NCBI RefSeq assembly: GCF_042661605.1
Contig: NZ_JBHSWJ010000002.1
Location: forward strand, 2,046,001 to 2,110,000
Direction: 5' to 3'
From: Branchiibius cervicis
GTDB taxonomy: Bacteria; Actinomycetota; Actinomycetes; Actinomycetales; Dermatophilaceae
DNA: 64,000 nt
Shown here: piece by piece, positions 16,138-25,043 of the stretch
How the letters are laid out: the number at the start of each line of letters is the position of its first letter
Numbering within the stretch: position 1 is the stretch's first letter
Notes under the pieces: model-generated
Databases searched by the model: none
The model's input: only the letters and a program-made list of their open reading frames with translations
Told to the model about the DNA's origin: nothing
Position numbers and translations under genes: made by a program

Positions 16138-19100
16138 CTACACGCGGATCAGTCGCACCTCGTGCGCAACCTCGAACCCCTTGGTGGACAGGTCGATCGC
16201 TTCGCCGGGCTCCATATCGGTCCACAACCGACTGACCCGGGTCATTTCGTCACGGGTGACGACCCGGCCGAAGCGCAGACGCATCCGGCGGCGCAACGTC
16301 ACGGTCGAGTCGACCATTTCGGCGTCAAGCTCCAACACTGTGTCTGCGGCGGTCATGGTGGCTGTGCCCGCGTTGCCTGCGATCGTCGGCCGTGGAGCCA
16401 GTTCGATCGGTCGGCGCAGCGACTGCCACGGTGGCAACTGATCCCGGGCGGGGTCATCGAAGTCGGCCAGCCAGAAGTTGGCGCCGACCATCTCCACCTG
16501 TGGGTCTTCGATGATCTCGTCGTCGGCTTCACCGTCGACCTCGTCGTTGTCGTCCTTGCGCATCGTGACGACTTTGACCCGTCCGCGCATGGCGATGATG
16601 TCGCCGGGCACCGGGTGCCGTCCACCACTAGCTGCGGTGGCGACCGCCAGCCGGTTCGGCCAGATCACACCAGTGATCGCGCCTGTCGAACCCTCCAGCG
16701 TGAAGTTGGCACGCATCCCGCCGTTTCGCGCGGGCCGCTCGACCCATTCGGACACGACCGCCTTCGTGACGACGTTGGCTGCCGGACGCAGGCCCTGTAC
16801 GGGGACGCACGGACTCTGGTCGCCGGTCGGGTTCCATTCACGGACGTGCGTCTGCATGACGGTCAGCGGGTGTGTCCCGATGACGACCCCGAGCCGAGCT
16901 CGTTCCCGCTCCGCCCGCTCGGTCGTGGAAAACTCGATGTCGGGCACTGGCACATCGACGTCTTCGCCCGCTGCATCGGCACCGAAGGCGCGTACGACGG
17001 CCAACATGCCCATCCGTGGGTGACCCAAGCCGTCGAGCGCACCGGCGTCGATGAGCGCCTCGATCACGTTGATCGGAAGTTTCCGGCCGTCGGCGGCCTT
17101 TGCCCTGGCGACCACGTCAGCCAACGAGGTGAACGGACCGTCGGAGTCGCGGGCTGCCAGCAGCGCAGCGGCGTTGTCTTTGACGCCCACGATCTCCGAC
17201 AGACCAATCCGGATGGTGCGTTCATCAATGGCAGCAGTGTCCAGCCCTCCATTCAGGAGGTCGGGACCAAGTACCGAGATACCGCTGTGACGGATCGAGT
17301 GAAGCACCGGCAATCGGTCGGAGTCCTTCTCGGTCACGGCCAACTGTGCGGCCGCGTAGTGCGCAGGCCAGTTGGCTTTCAGGAACGCCGTCTGATAGGC
17401 GATGTAGGCGTAAGGGGTGGAGTGGCTGGCGTTGAAGATATAGCTAGCCGATGCGGCGAACGTCGTCCACAGTGCGTCAAGCGTGTTGCGGGAGAACGGA
17501 ATTGAAGCTTCGGTGTCGTTGTCCGGATCGTCCACAGTCGCCACTAGACCGCCCGACAGGAAGTCCTCTCGAAGCGCCCTCATCTCAGCTTCGACCTTCT
17601 TGGAGAACGCCTTGCGCAATCTGTTGCGTCGGCCCGGGCCGAACCCAGCCACGACACGCGACAGAGACATCAGGTGCTCCTGGACCACGATCAACCCCAT
17701 CGACCCGTCCAGGACGCTCGCCAACGCGGCCTGCTCTGCTGGGTCGGAAGTCAGGTAGTCATAGGTGGCCGGTTCGTCACCGCGCTTGCGCGCCACGTAC
17801 CGCTCGTGCATGCCTGCACCCATCGGGCCGGGACGGTACAACGCCACAGCATCGGAGAGTTCCGAAAGGCTCTGCGGCGCAATCCCCTTCACCAGCTTCG
17901 TCATACCTGAACTGGACACCTGGAACAGGCCGGCAGTGTCACCGGCGGCCAACAGATCCCAGGCGGCTTTGGCTCGGGGGTCGCTGGTGGCGTCCATCGG
18001 CAGGTGCCCGTAGCGGGTGTCGACAACCTCACCAGTTGCTGCCTGGATCATCTTCGTGCACCCGGCGATGACGTCGAGGTTTTTCAGTGCCAGTCGGTCG
18101 AACTTCACGAAGCCGACCGACTCCAGTTCGCCCGCCTCCCAGGTGGTCACCCACTGGCCGGTCTTGGAATCCACGCGCATCGGGATCAGGTCGTCCAGGG
18201 GCTCGTCACACAGCACGATGCCGCAGGCGTGGATACCGGGGCTGGCCTTCACGCCTTCCAGCGGCAGGCACTGCTGGATGACAGCAGCCGCCTTGGCGTC
18301 CGCTGCCACCAGGTCGCGCAGTGCGGCACCGTCGGCGTGGGTGGGGTCCATAAGGACAGCCAGGCCCTTGTTGATCTTCGGGATCGCCTCCGACAGCCGC
18401 TCCCCCAGGCTCGGGTCGCCGCCCAACCGGGTCATGTCGCGCACCAACGACTTGGCCTTCTTGGTGCCGTAGGTGCCGATCTGCGCAACGTGCCGCTCGC
18501 CCCAGACGTCCTGTAGATGCGCGACGACATCGCCGACCAGTCCCTGCGGGAAGTCCAGGTCGATGTCCGGCATACCCTTGCGGGTCACGTCGAGGAACCG
18601 CTCGAACAGCAAACCGTGCTCGATCGGGTCGACGTCAGTGATGGTCAGACAGAACGCCACCATCGACCCTGCGGCCGATCCGCGACCGGAGCCGAGGTTG
18701 TGGCCTTGCGAACGCACCCAGTGCGCCAACTCGGCAAGGATCAGAAAGTAGTCGGCGAACCCGAATCCGGAAATGACGCCGAGCTCGAAGTCGAGACGCT
18801 CAGATACCTCGGAGGGAATGGCTTTCCCGAAGCGCTGCTTGGCGCCGTCGAGCACGTACAGCCGCAGCAGCGTGTCCTGCGGACTGGGGTCGCCGCGACG
18901 TTCACTGGTCTGCTGGATCTTGGCCGGCACCGGGAACTTCGGAAGCCGCATCCGGTTGGTCGGCAGGAATGCCGACAGAGTGTCTTCGACCTGCTCGGCG
19001 ATGGCCAGGGAGTTCGCAACGACGTCCTGGCCGCCGATCCGATCAGGGAACACCTGACGCATCTGAGCGCCGGTGCGCAGCCAGTAGCCGGATCCGGTGA

Positions 19101-20985
19101 ACCGGAAACGGTCTGGGTCGTCGAACGGTTTGTTGACCCCGATAGCCAACAGCCGGTCGTGGTCGCCCTGCTGCTGCTCGTGGGTGAAGTGGGCGTCGTT
19201 GGTGGCGACCATGCGCAACCCGAAGTGGGCTGCGATCGCGGTCAGGTTGTCCATCACGGCTCGCTGGGCGGGAATGCCGTGGTCCATGACTTCCACGAAC
19301 AACCGGCTCTTGTCGCCGCCGACGCACGCCAGCAGCCGTTCGGTCTCGGCGACGCCGCGGGCCAGTGCGTCGCCGGGGTTGTCCAGCATCGCGGCGATCA
19401 CCGGGCCGCCCAAGCAGCCGGTGCCCAGAATCAGCCCGTCGCCGTGCTCGGTCAGCAGGTCGTAGTCCATCCGTGGCTGGTACCACACCGTTTTCGCGGC
19501 CTCGTTGGACACGCTCACCAGGTTCGTCCAGCCGATCCGGCTCGCAGCCAGCATCGTCAGGTGGTGGTACCGCCGGACCTTCGAGCCCTCGAAGCCGGAC
19601 TCCGAGGTGGCGGTGTTCTGCTCGAACCTGGAGCCGATGGCCAAGTAGCCCTCGCAATTGTGGAGAACGAAATCTGAGACGTATGAGTTGTCTTCTTCGA
19701 CCTCAAAGTTGAAGACATCGTCTTCGATACGGATCTCGTCTACCCGAGCCACCGGACGGTAGCTGAAGCTCTCGTCGTGCTTCCCGTACGCGAAGCTCCT
19801 TAGTGGGTTGTACGGAACTTGGTAGATGTCTTGGAATGGCGCTCGGGACTTGCGTCCGACGTGGGGGAAGAATCCCTCGTCCGCCAAGAGGGCGCGCAGA
19901 CCCCACGCGAGGTGTGGAGAGGTAGTTCGGAGGTCGGCACGGTTCTTGGTGTTGCTTGGGATACCCAACGTTCGACCGTCTCCGTCAAGCAGCCCGCGTA
20001 CGAAAGATCGTTTTACATCGAGCGGTGCCGTCATGATTCCAGCAGGTACCGTTTTAGATGAAGCTCCGCGCCCGACGGTGTCGGCGAGCAGGAGTGCTAT
20101 TGGGAGGCAATTGAACTCGGCGTTGATCGTGCGTTCACGATAGCCACCCCGGGGACGGCTAATGAGTTGAGCACCGAACCGGTTTGCGACGCGACCAATC
20201 CGATCCACGATGAATTGTTCGCTGATGTGGTGCGTTGTCCCGATCCGCCCGTTTGGTTCACCTTGCCTGACGCCCAGGTGCCCCTCAGCGGCGTACACGC
20301 CCATGAGGTACGCCAGATCCGCGTCAATCTCAAGCATGCGAGGTACCGGCCACTCACAGGGAGCATGGTGACGCCGATACGACTTCATGGCGTTTGGTCG
20401 AAAGGACCAGCCGCCAGATGCGGGCAACACTGTCGCCATGTCGATGATGTACGGCTTCTGCTCCAGTTTTGGCAGGCAAACCCAGGAGTTCCATGCGGAG
20501 GCGCCTTCGCGTTTGCCGGGCCTGCCGGCAACAATCTCACCAGGCTTCGTCCAATCGAGTCGTCCGTCGCGCGTGCGGATAAGGATCGGATGCTCCTCGG
20601 TCAGCGTCAGCGTGCGGGAGTACCGCCCGGACAGGTGCATCCTGAAGCCGCCGCCTTCGTAGCGGCGCGTCATTGTCCGCACTACTGGACGGAAGCGTCC
20701 GCGGTGCGTGAGCACGAGGTCCCCTACCTCCACATCTTCCACCGCCTTCACCCCGGCCGACGTGTAGATCTCCTGACCTCGCAGGAGGCAGCCGCCTATT
20801 GCCTTTAGCCCGAACTCATCGGCCGCCCTGGCCAAGGCCATCGTGCCGCCGAGAGAACCGTGGTCGGTCACGGCGATCGCACGCTGACCGTCCGCGGCGG
20901 CCGCAGCAACCATCTCCCGTGCCCGTTGCAAGCCGTCCAAAGGCGAGTGCTCGGTGTGATTGTGGAGGTGTACGAAATCGGCCAT
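16138..20985 (-). CDS. dnaE: DNA polymerase III alpha subunit with in-frame intein
   Basis: 1615 aa from ATG 20985 (SAS 6 nt upstream). Without the 378-aa intein (residues 66-443) it is 1237 aa, normal for DnaE. The N-terminal PHP domain has HLHNHTEHSPLDG and AVTDHGSLGG. The polymerase core has LGSGRGSAAGSMVAFCL and the catalytic aspartates in PDIDLDFPQG. KKAKSLVRDMTR, LYRPGPMGAGM and NASHSTPYAYIAYQTAFLKANWPAHYAA follow, then the OB-fold region (AITGVIWPNRLA). It is a replicative-type C-family polymerase carried by the element, alongside its own SSB, exonuclease, nucleotide kinase and ligase. A polymerase this complete suggests phage-like, host-independent replication. Confidence 0.95.
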   Translation of the reverse strand: MADFVHLHNHTEHSPLDGLQRAREMVAAAAADGQRAIAVTDHGSLGGTMALARAADEFGLKAIGGCLLRGQEIYTSAGVKAVEDVEVGDLVLTHRGRFRPVVRTMTRRYEGGGFRMHLSGRYSRTLTLTEEHPILIRTRDGRLDWTKPGEIVAGRPGKREGASAWNSWVCLPKLEQKPYIIDMATVLPASGGWSFRPNAMKSYRRHHAPCEWPVPRMLEIDADLAYLMGVYAAEGHLGVRQGEPNGRIGTTHHISEQFIVDRIGRVANRFGAQLISRPRGGYRERTINAEFNCLPIALLLADTVGRGASSKTVPAGIMTAPLDVKRSFVRGLLDGDGRTLGIPSNTKNRADLRTTSPHLAWGLRALLADEGFFPHVGRKSRAPFQDIYQVPYNPLRSFAYGKHDESFSYRPVARVDEIRIEDDVFNFEVEEDNSYVSDFVLHNCEGYLAIGSRFEQNTATSESGFEGSKVRRYHHLTMLAASRIGWTNLVSVSNEAAKTVWYQPRMDYDLLTEHGDGLILGTGCLGGPVIAAMLDNPGDALARGVAETERLLACVGGDKSRLFVEVMDHGIPAQRAVMDNLTAIAAHFGLRMVATNDAHFTHEQQQGDHDRLLAIGVNKPFDDPDRFRFTGSGYWLRTGAQMRQVFPDRIGGQDVVANSLAIAEQVEDTLSAFLPTNRMRLPKFPVPAKIQQTSERRGDPSPQDTLLRLYVLDGAKQRFGKAIPSEVSERLDFELGVISGFGFADYFLILAELAHWVRSQGHNLGSGRGSAAGSMVAFCLTITDVDPIEHGLLFERFLDVTRKGMPDIDLDFPQGLVGDVVAHLQDVWGERHVAQIGTYGTKKAKSLVRDMTRLGGDPSLGERLSEAIPKINKGLAVLMDPTHADGAALRDLVAADAKAAAVIQQCLPLEGVKASPGIHACGIVLCDEPLDDLIPMRVDSKTGQWVTTWEAGELESVGFVKFDRLALKNLDVIAGCTKMIQAATGEVVDTRYGHLPMDATSDPRAKAAWDLLAAGDTAGLFQVSSSGMTKLVKGIAPQSLSELSDAVALYRPGPMGAGMHERYVARKRGDEPATYDYLTSDPAEQAALASVLDGSMGLIVVQEHLMSLSRVVAGFGPGRRNRLRKAFSKKVEAEMRALREDFLSGGLVATVDDPDNDTEASIPFSRNTLDALWTTFAASASYIFNASHSTPYAYIAYQTAFLKANWPAHYAAAQLAVTEKDSDRLPVLHSIRHSGISVLGPDLLNGGLDTAAIDERTIRIGLSEIVGVKDNAAALLAARDSDGPFTSLADVVARAKAADGRKLPINVIEALIDAGALDGLGHPRMGMLAVVRAFGADAAGEDVDVPVPDIEFSTTERAERERARLGVVIGTHPLTVMQTHVREWNPTGDQSPCVPVQGLRPAANVVTKAVVSEWVERPARNGGMRANFTLEGSTGAITGVIWPNRLAVATAASGGRHPVPGDIIAMRGRVKVVTMRKDDNDEVDGEADDEIIEDPQVEMVGANFWLADFDDPARDQLPPWQSLRRPIELAPRPTIAGNAGTATMTAADTVLELDAEMVDSTVTLRRRMRLRFGRVVTRDEMTRVSRLWTDMEPGEAIDLSTKGFEVAHEVRLIRV
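19657..20790 (-). other. Intein with LAGLIDADG homing endonuclease inside DnaE
   Basis: The intein starts at Cys66 (codon 20790-20788) after ...KAIGG and ends with the His-Asn pair in FVLHN (Asn codon 19659-19657). The next residue is Cys444 of CEGYLAIG, which joins IGG to CEGYLA, the normal PHP-domain sequence. Block A is CLLRGQEIYTSAGVKAVEDV, block F DDVFNFEVEEDNSYVSDF. In between are the two endonuclease dodecapeptides, LAYLMGVYAAEGHL and FVRGLLDGDGRTL. All splicing residues (C1, HN, C+1) are present. Insertion in the PHP domain is away from the polymerase active-site positions where DnaE inteins are best known. Confidence 0.93.
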
Positions 20986-20991
20986 GGGCTT

Positions 20992-21002
20992 ACGGTGCGA
21001 CG
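20992..21002 (-). promoter_or_regulatory. SAS copy, dnaE
   Basis: Exact 11-mer; ATG 20985 after 6 nt (AAGCCC). Confidence 0.8.
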
Positions 21003-21012
21003 CCTGTCGTCG

Positions 21013-21888
21013 TTAGCTGGCGGCGAACTCGGACAGGCCGGTTTGGCGCCGGACCCGCTCGAACTGGGCCAGAAGGTCGTTCTCGATCGGCTCGCCAGCA
21101 TCGACCATGTCGGCGAAGATCGCAGACAGCGCGAACACGGGTGACCCCGCATCGGACAGCCCGCCGGCGTAGGCGTCCAGACGTTCGCGGACCTGTTCGA
21201 TGCGTGCGCCCAACGCCTCATCCCCGCACGTTGCCCAGACGCCAAGCGTCAGCATCATCCCCACCATTTCGGCTTGCTCGGCAGGCTCGACCCCATCGCC
21301 GGTCAGAGTCTCGTTGCACATCGCCAGCAACTGTCGGGCAGCCTTCGTGCGGGCAACGACCTCCAGCGGTTCCAGGCTGGAAATGGCGGCTTCGAGCGAC
21401 CACTCGGGTGCGTCCTCGACGAAGATCAGTTCGTCCAGGTCGAACTCGTCCAGCCGCCGGTCGGGACCGCCGGCCAGCCAGGACGATAGGCGGTGGGCGT
21501 CGTCGGCGTTCGCCGGGTCGATCCCAAGATGCGTCAGGACGTCAAACCAAGACCCGGACACCTGGTCGTACAGGCCGGACTCTTGCAGTTCCAGACCGAC
21601 GCGCAGCACCCAGCCGTTGTCTGGTTCGACGTCATCGCCGTTGGTCAGCGGACGCTTCAACCGTTCCGGCAACCAGGCCATTGGATGCCAGATGAGCTCA
21701 GGCGCGAAATCCCGAGGGCTCCATCCGGCCGGTGGCAACGGCAGCCCGATCAAGGGGCTCGCCATCAGGGACGGCGCCGGGACGCTGATGGCGCTGGCGA
21801 AGTCGTCGAAGGCGACGACGTAGTCGACGACGTTGCCGGGCAAGATCAACGATGTGCCCGGGCTGAGCCCAGGGCGCCTCTGGTGCAT
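21013..21888 (-). CDS. Hypothetical acidic protein upstream of dnaE
   Basis: 291 aa from ATG 21888 (GAAAGG about 10 nt upstream); an ATG at 21945 would add 19 residues but overlaps the promoter-like motif. The protein is acidic and helical, with LIWHPMAWLPERLKRPL, WLAGGPDRRLDEFDLDELIFVEDAPEW and a C-terminal half of regular helices. No family recognised. It is the first gene of the minus-strand replication run, directly upstream of dnaE, and uses the 34-bp motif at 21938 instead of a SAS; this position would suit an initiation or loading factor, but nothing in the sequence proves it. Confidence 0.75.
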   Translation of the reverse strand: MHQRRPGLSPGTSLILPGNVVDYVVAFDDFASAISVPAPSLMASPLIGLPLPPAGWSPRDFAPELIWHPMAWLPERLKRPLTNGDDVEPDNGWVLRVGLELQESGLYDQVSGSWFDVLTHLGIDPANADDAHRLSSWLAGGPDRRLDEFDLDELIFVEDAPEWSLEAAISSLEPLEVVARTKAARQLLAMCNETLTGDGVEPAEQAEMVGMMLTLGVWATCGDEALGARIEQVRERLDAYAGGLSDAGSPVFALSAIFADMVDAGEPIENDLLAQFERVRRQTGLSEFAAS

Positions 21889-21937
21889 CGCAAGGGTGCC
21901 TTTCGGTGAGGGACGGGGACAGAAAGTCTGTTCACTC

Positions 21938-21971
21938 ACCAACATGGGCCATCGTCTGCAGGCCAGGGTCG
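21938..21971 (-). promoter_or_regulatory. 34-bp promoter-like motif, copy B
   Basis: Minus-strand sequence begins CGACCCTGGCCTGCAG and ends TGGCCCATGTTGGT. It lies 50 bp before ATG 21888, the same distance as copy A from its gene. Confidence 0.65.
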
Positions 21972-22024
21972 GGTTAACGCCTCGACGCCCAGCGCGCCGC
22001 GATCAACGGTTCCGGATCGTGGAA

Positions 22025-22552
22025 AATCGGAGGGGATACCCCTCGCGCGCACGCGCGCGTAGGGGTCTGCCCCTACCTGGTGGGGTGCGAAAACAGTGTC
22101 CTGGCTGCATCCGCCACCACTTGACCACAGGTGTGGTCAGGCAGTTCGAGGACGTTTGCGCAGGTCAGGTGGTGTTTGGGGGTCGTAAAACGGCAATCTG
22201 GCCACATGACCACGCCCGCAACAACCCTTATAGGGGATTTGGATATATATCTCCTCCGAAAGTAATGTAAGCGAATCCTCATAAGGGGGTATATGCGGTG
22301 TGGTCAAGTGGTCAGATCAGTAAAAAGTAGTAGTAAGTAGTAGTAGTAGAGGGCTCTGACCTGCGGTTTTGTGTTTCGAGGTTCCGGCGAAAACTGGCCA
22401 CATGGTGTGGCCAGTTGCAGCCAGTTGCAGCCAGAAACGGCCAAGTTTCCCGGAATGCCGCGGTTTCTGCAGGTCCGGGTTGCGGTTTTGGCGACTCGGT
22501 GGGTAGGGTCAGACCCCTACGCGCGCGCGCGCGAGGGGTATCCCCTCCGATT
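22025..22552. repeat. Gene-free inverted-repeat region, candidate replication origin or partition site
   Basis: Two arms of about 50 bp are inverted copies: 22025-22076 (AATCGGAGGGGATACCCCTC, then alternating CG, then TAGGGGTC) and 22503-22552. Between them are an AT-rich stretch at 22225-22350 (TTGGATATATATCTCC and TAG triplet repeats at 22326-22350), an inverted pair of CACTTGACCACA (22118) and TGTGGTCAAGTG (22299), a 9-bp hairpin CTGGCCACA-TGG-TGTGGCCAG (22395-22415) and a tandem CAGTTGCAGC. No ORF is convincing. It divides the minus- and plus-strand gene blocks. These are classic features of oriV or a centromere; oriT is also possible. Confidence 0.6.
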
Positions 22553-22607
22553 CGGTCCAGGTCAGGGTCTCGTGATCGGCCGACAGCGACGTTTTCACCG
22601 AAAGATG

Positions 22608-22775
22608 CGTAGGGTCACACCCCTCGCGCGCGCGTACGTGTACGCGCGCGTGCGCACGCGCCTGACGGGTACGACCCCTTGGATTGAACTTTCAACTACG
22701 TAGTGTGCGTTGCCCGCCCGGAACCAGGTCAAAGGGTCATACCCCTCGCGCGCGCGTACGCGTGAGGGGTATGGG
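22608..22775. repeat. Further iterons of the TACCCCTCGCGCG family
   Basis: GTAGGGTCACACCCCTCGCG at 22609 and AGGGTCATACCCCTCGCGCG at 22733 repeat the unit of the flanking arms. The second forms its own palindrome, CATACCCCTC ... GAGGGGTATG (22738-22773). Long alternating CG/TA purine-pyrimidine tracts (22624-22660) lie between; such tracts can adopt left-handed DNA. They fill the gap up to the promoter at 22802. Confidence 0.6.
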
Positions 22776-22801
22776 GCTTTCATCTTCGGGTCGAGTTTCG
22801 G

Positions 22802-22835
22802 CGGCCCTGGGGTTGCGTAGGTGGCCCATGTAGGT
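22802..22835 (+). promoter_or_regulatory. 34-bp promoter-like motif, copy C
   Basis: Begins CGGCCCTGGGGTTGCG and ends TGGCCCATGTAGGT, now on the plus strand, firing opposite to copy B across the repeat region. GTG 22840 follows after only 4 nt, so this transcript could be leaderless. Confidence 0.65.
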
Positions 22836-22839
22836 CTAC

Positions 22840-24273
22840 GTGGGCTTGTTGATCTCCGGTGACGGCTTGGCGACGATGGATCGCTTGCGTCAGATCGGTG
22901 TACGCCCAGACCTGATCTACGCCGACCCACCGTTCGGCACCGGCCGCCATCAAGGCGACTATGCCGACCCCTCTGGGCAGGCGTGGCGCGACATGATCGA
23001 CCGGCTCGTCACTGCCGCATTCGGACTCCTTCCCGAACATGGCAGCCTGTGGTTGCACTTGGGCGTCGGTGATGGAAACCGGTCGATGCTTCGGTACGCC
23101 GAACAGTCCGCCCTGGCCGCCTTCGGACCGTCAGCGCACCGGACCACCATCTGGTGGCAACGCACTGCGTCGGCACCCGTGGCCGGCACCGGCTTCCGCG
23201 AACAGCACGACCCCATCCTGGTACTGGCCAAGTCGCCCGCTTTTACTGTGCGTCGTCCGCCACGCACTGATGACGAAAACACCTGGTTCAAGTCCTGGGA
23301 CGGCGATCTGGTCCCGTGGAGTTCCGGCGATCTGACCGGGCCACGCGGTGACCGGCACCCCGACCTGGTGTATGGGATCCAGTCGCCATTCACCGCAACC
23401 GTGCACTACCCGGGTCCGGGGCGGCACTGGGTCTACAACCGCACCGAGATGACGGCCCGGCTGGCCGCGTGGGGGTCCTACCTCCCGCAGCACCTGCCCG
23501 ACGCCGAGACTCGCCGCCGCATCGTCGGCTCCGACGTCGGCGACAGCCCTGCACTGATGCTGACCGGCGGGCTGGCGCAGGCACAGCGCCAAGCCACTGC
23601 ACGGATGGCCGCGGGCACCTGGCCGGAGGTATTTTTCGGGCGAACAGGGGCCGGCCGTCCGCGCCGCAAAGTTCCGTTGCCGGCCACGGGCGCCGCGCCC
23701 GCCAGCGTGTGGGACGCCCGTGTCGCCGGATCCGTCCGCGACGCACGCGACGAAGTCCAGCGCGCCACCGGCACTCGGTTCGCCACTCCGAAACCGGAGG
23801 CGCTTCTGACCAGGATCATCCAGATCGCCACCGACCCCGACCACCTGGTGTTCGACCCGTTCGCCGGGTCCGGCGTCACCGCAGCCGTCGCGCACAAGCT
23901 GCGCCGGTCCTGGATCACCTGCGAGTCATGGCAATCCACGCTAGAGCAGGTAACACTTCCCCGATTGCGCTTCGCCTGCGCCGGCAACGCCCCGCACACC
24001 ACGACGGAATTGGTCGAGCCGCTGCCCCACAAGATGCTGTGCGAAGCACCGAAGCAGGCCGCCGCGACGTTGGCAGCATTGAGTGACCGACTCGACGTCG
24101 ATCCGGCCACCATCCGGCGAATCCGTGCCCGGCTGGCTGTCATAGCCAAAACACGGCAGGTCGAGCATCGTGCCCCGAACGAGGACGTCATCGTCGCGGG
24201 ACTCGACGATCTGCAGGTACAGATTCTTGCCCGGTATACCCGCACAGGGTTGCCGTTAACGACTACGCCCTGA
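22840..24273 (+). CDS. DNA N6-adenine/N4-cytosine methyltransferase (beta class)
   Basis: 477 aa from GTG 22840, the only start that keeps the family N-terminus (LLISGDGLATMDRL, like ...GDNLEAL...). The catalytic motif DLIYADPPFGTG comes first, and the SAM-binding part comes late: ATPKPEALLTRIIQIATDPDHLVFDPFAGSGVTAAVAHKL. That order defines beta-class enzymes that use DPPY/F. A C-terminal extension of about 90 residues after ...LVEPLPHKM ends in helix-rich sequence. No cognate endonuclease is adjacent, so it is probably a solitary enzyme protecting element DNA or marking it. First gene of the rightward block. Confidence 0.9.
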   Translation: MGLLISGDGLATMDRLRQIGVRPDLIYADPPFGTGRHQGDYADPSGQAWRDMIDRLVTAAFGLLPEHGSLWLHLGVGDGNRSMLRYAEQSALAAFGPSAHRTTIWWQRTASAPVAGTGFREQHDPILVLAKSPAFTVRRPPRTDDENTWFKSWDGDLVPWSSGDLTGPRGDRHPDLVYGIQSPFTATVHYPGPGRHWVYNRTEMTARLAAWGSYLPQHLPDAETRRRIVGSDVGDSPALMLTGGLAQAQRQATARMAAGTWPEVFFGRTGAGRPRRKVPLPATGAAPASVWDARVAGSVRDARDEVQRATGTRFATPKPEALLTRIIQIATDPDHLVFDPFAGSGVTAAVAHKLRRSWITCESWQSTLEQVTLPRLRFACAGNAPHTTTELVEPLPHKMLCEAPKQAAATLAALSDRLDVDPATIRRIRARLAVIAKTRQVEHRAPNEDVIVAGLDDLQVQILARYTRTGLPLTTTP

Positions 24274-24288
24274 CTGGTTATCGCGATG

Positions 24289-24299
24289 CGTCGCACCGT
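24289..24299 (+). promoter_or_regulatory. SAS copy, N-6 methylase-like gene
   Basis: Exact 11-mer; GTG 24306 after 6 nt (CCGAGC). Confidence 0.8.
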
Positions 24300-24305
24300 C
24301 CGAGC

Positions 24306-25043
24306 GTGAAGCAAAGCGAGAAGTCCGCACCGGTGCTCTCCCCGGAGCAGCTTGCGGGACGACTGACTACGGCCACAGCCATGGTTGGTGGGCACCGGGA
24401 AGCGGTGAGGATTCAGTTGACTGCGGTCGCTACAGGCGTTCTGTTCTTCGGCACCGGTCCGGACTTGGTGCAGCCCATGATGGAGTCCTTCGCCTCAGCG
24501 CCGGACACCGTCGCGTTGGACGAACTCTGGACGGTGGCCGCATCATCGGTGCCGTTCCTTCGCCAGCACCTGCCGCACCTGACTGGCTGGGCGGGTCGCC
24601 CCGACGCCCAGGCGGTGAAGGTCTCTCGGGCATGTTTCACCGACCTGGCCCAGATCGACTTGATCGGCTCCGCAGCGGCCGAGAACGTCGGCGGTGAACT
24701 CCTCGGCCCCGTCTACAGCAACCTGCGTTCGTTGGACTCCCAGCGCGTCAGTGGCGCGTTCTACACCCCGATGAATCTGGCTCGGTTGCTCGCCGAAATG
24801 AACCCATTGGTCGAGGGCGAGACCTTCGCTGACCCGACCTGCGGCGCCGGGGTGTTGCCGGTGGCTGCAGCGATCGCAATGCGCCGCCGCGGGCTGGACC
24901 CGGCCACAGTCACCTGGGTGTTGAACGACATCGACCCGGTCGCCGTGACCTTGGCGGGCATAAACGCCGTGGTGCACAGTCTCGGCCCACGGGTTGTCCT
25001 CACTTGCGGTGACGGCCTGCGGCTAGGGGCCGCCGATGGCTGA
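24306..25043 (+). CDS. HsdM-like N-6 DNA methylase domain protein lacking NPPY
   Basis: 245 aa. A helical N-terminal region leads to RVSGAFYTPMNLARLLAEM and the SAM motif GETFADPTCGAGVLPVAAAI, then WVLNDIDPVAVTLA and VLTCGDGLRLG. That is the start of a gamma-class N6 adenine methylase. The protein stops just after GDGLRLGAADG, before the catalytic NPPY/F would appear. It could bind SAM and DNA without methylating, need a partner, or be a truncated copy. Short proteins of this form occur on actinobacterial mobile elements. Overlaps RusA by 8 bp. Confidence 0.75.
   Translation: MKQSEKSAPVLSPEQLAGRLTTATAMVGGHREAVRIQLTAVATGVLFFGTGPDLVQPMMESFASAPDTVALDELWTVAASSVPFLRQHLPHLTGWAGRPDAQAVKVSRACFTDLAQIDLIGSAAAENVGGELLGPVYSNLRSLDSQRVSGAFYTPMNLARLLAEMNPLVEGETFADPTCGAGVLPVAAAIAMRRRGLDPATVTWVLNDIDPVAVTLAGINAVVHSLGPRVVLTCGDGLRLGAADG

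Noticed and set aside
22326..22350. TAG triplet tract as a coding or phase-variation repeat
   Set aside because: It is in a gene-free region and TAG is a stop codon in one frame; better explained as part of the AT-rich core.
22025..22775. CRISPR array
   Set aside because: Repeats are inverted, few and unequally spaced; no unique spacers of regular length and no cas genes.
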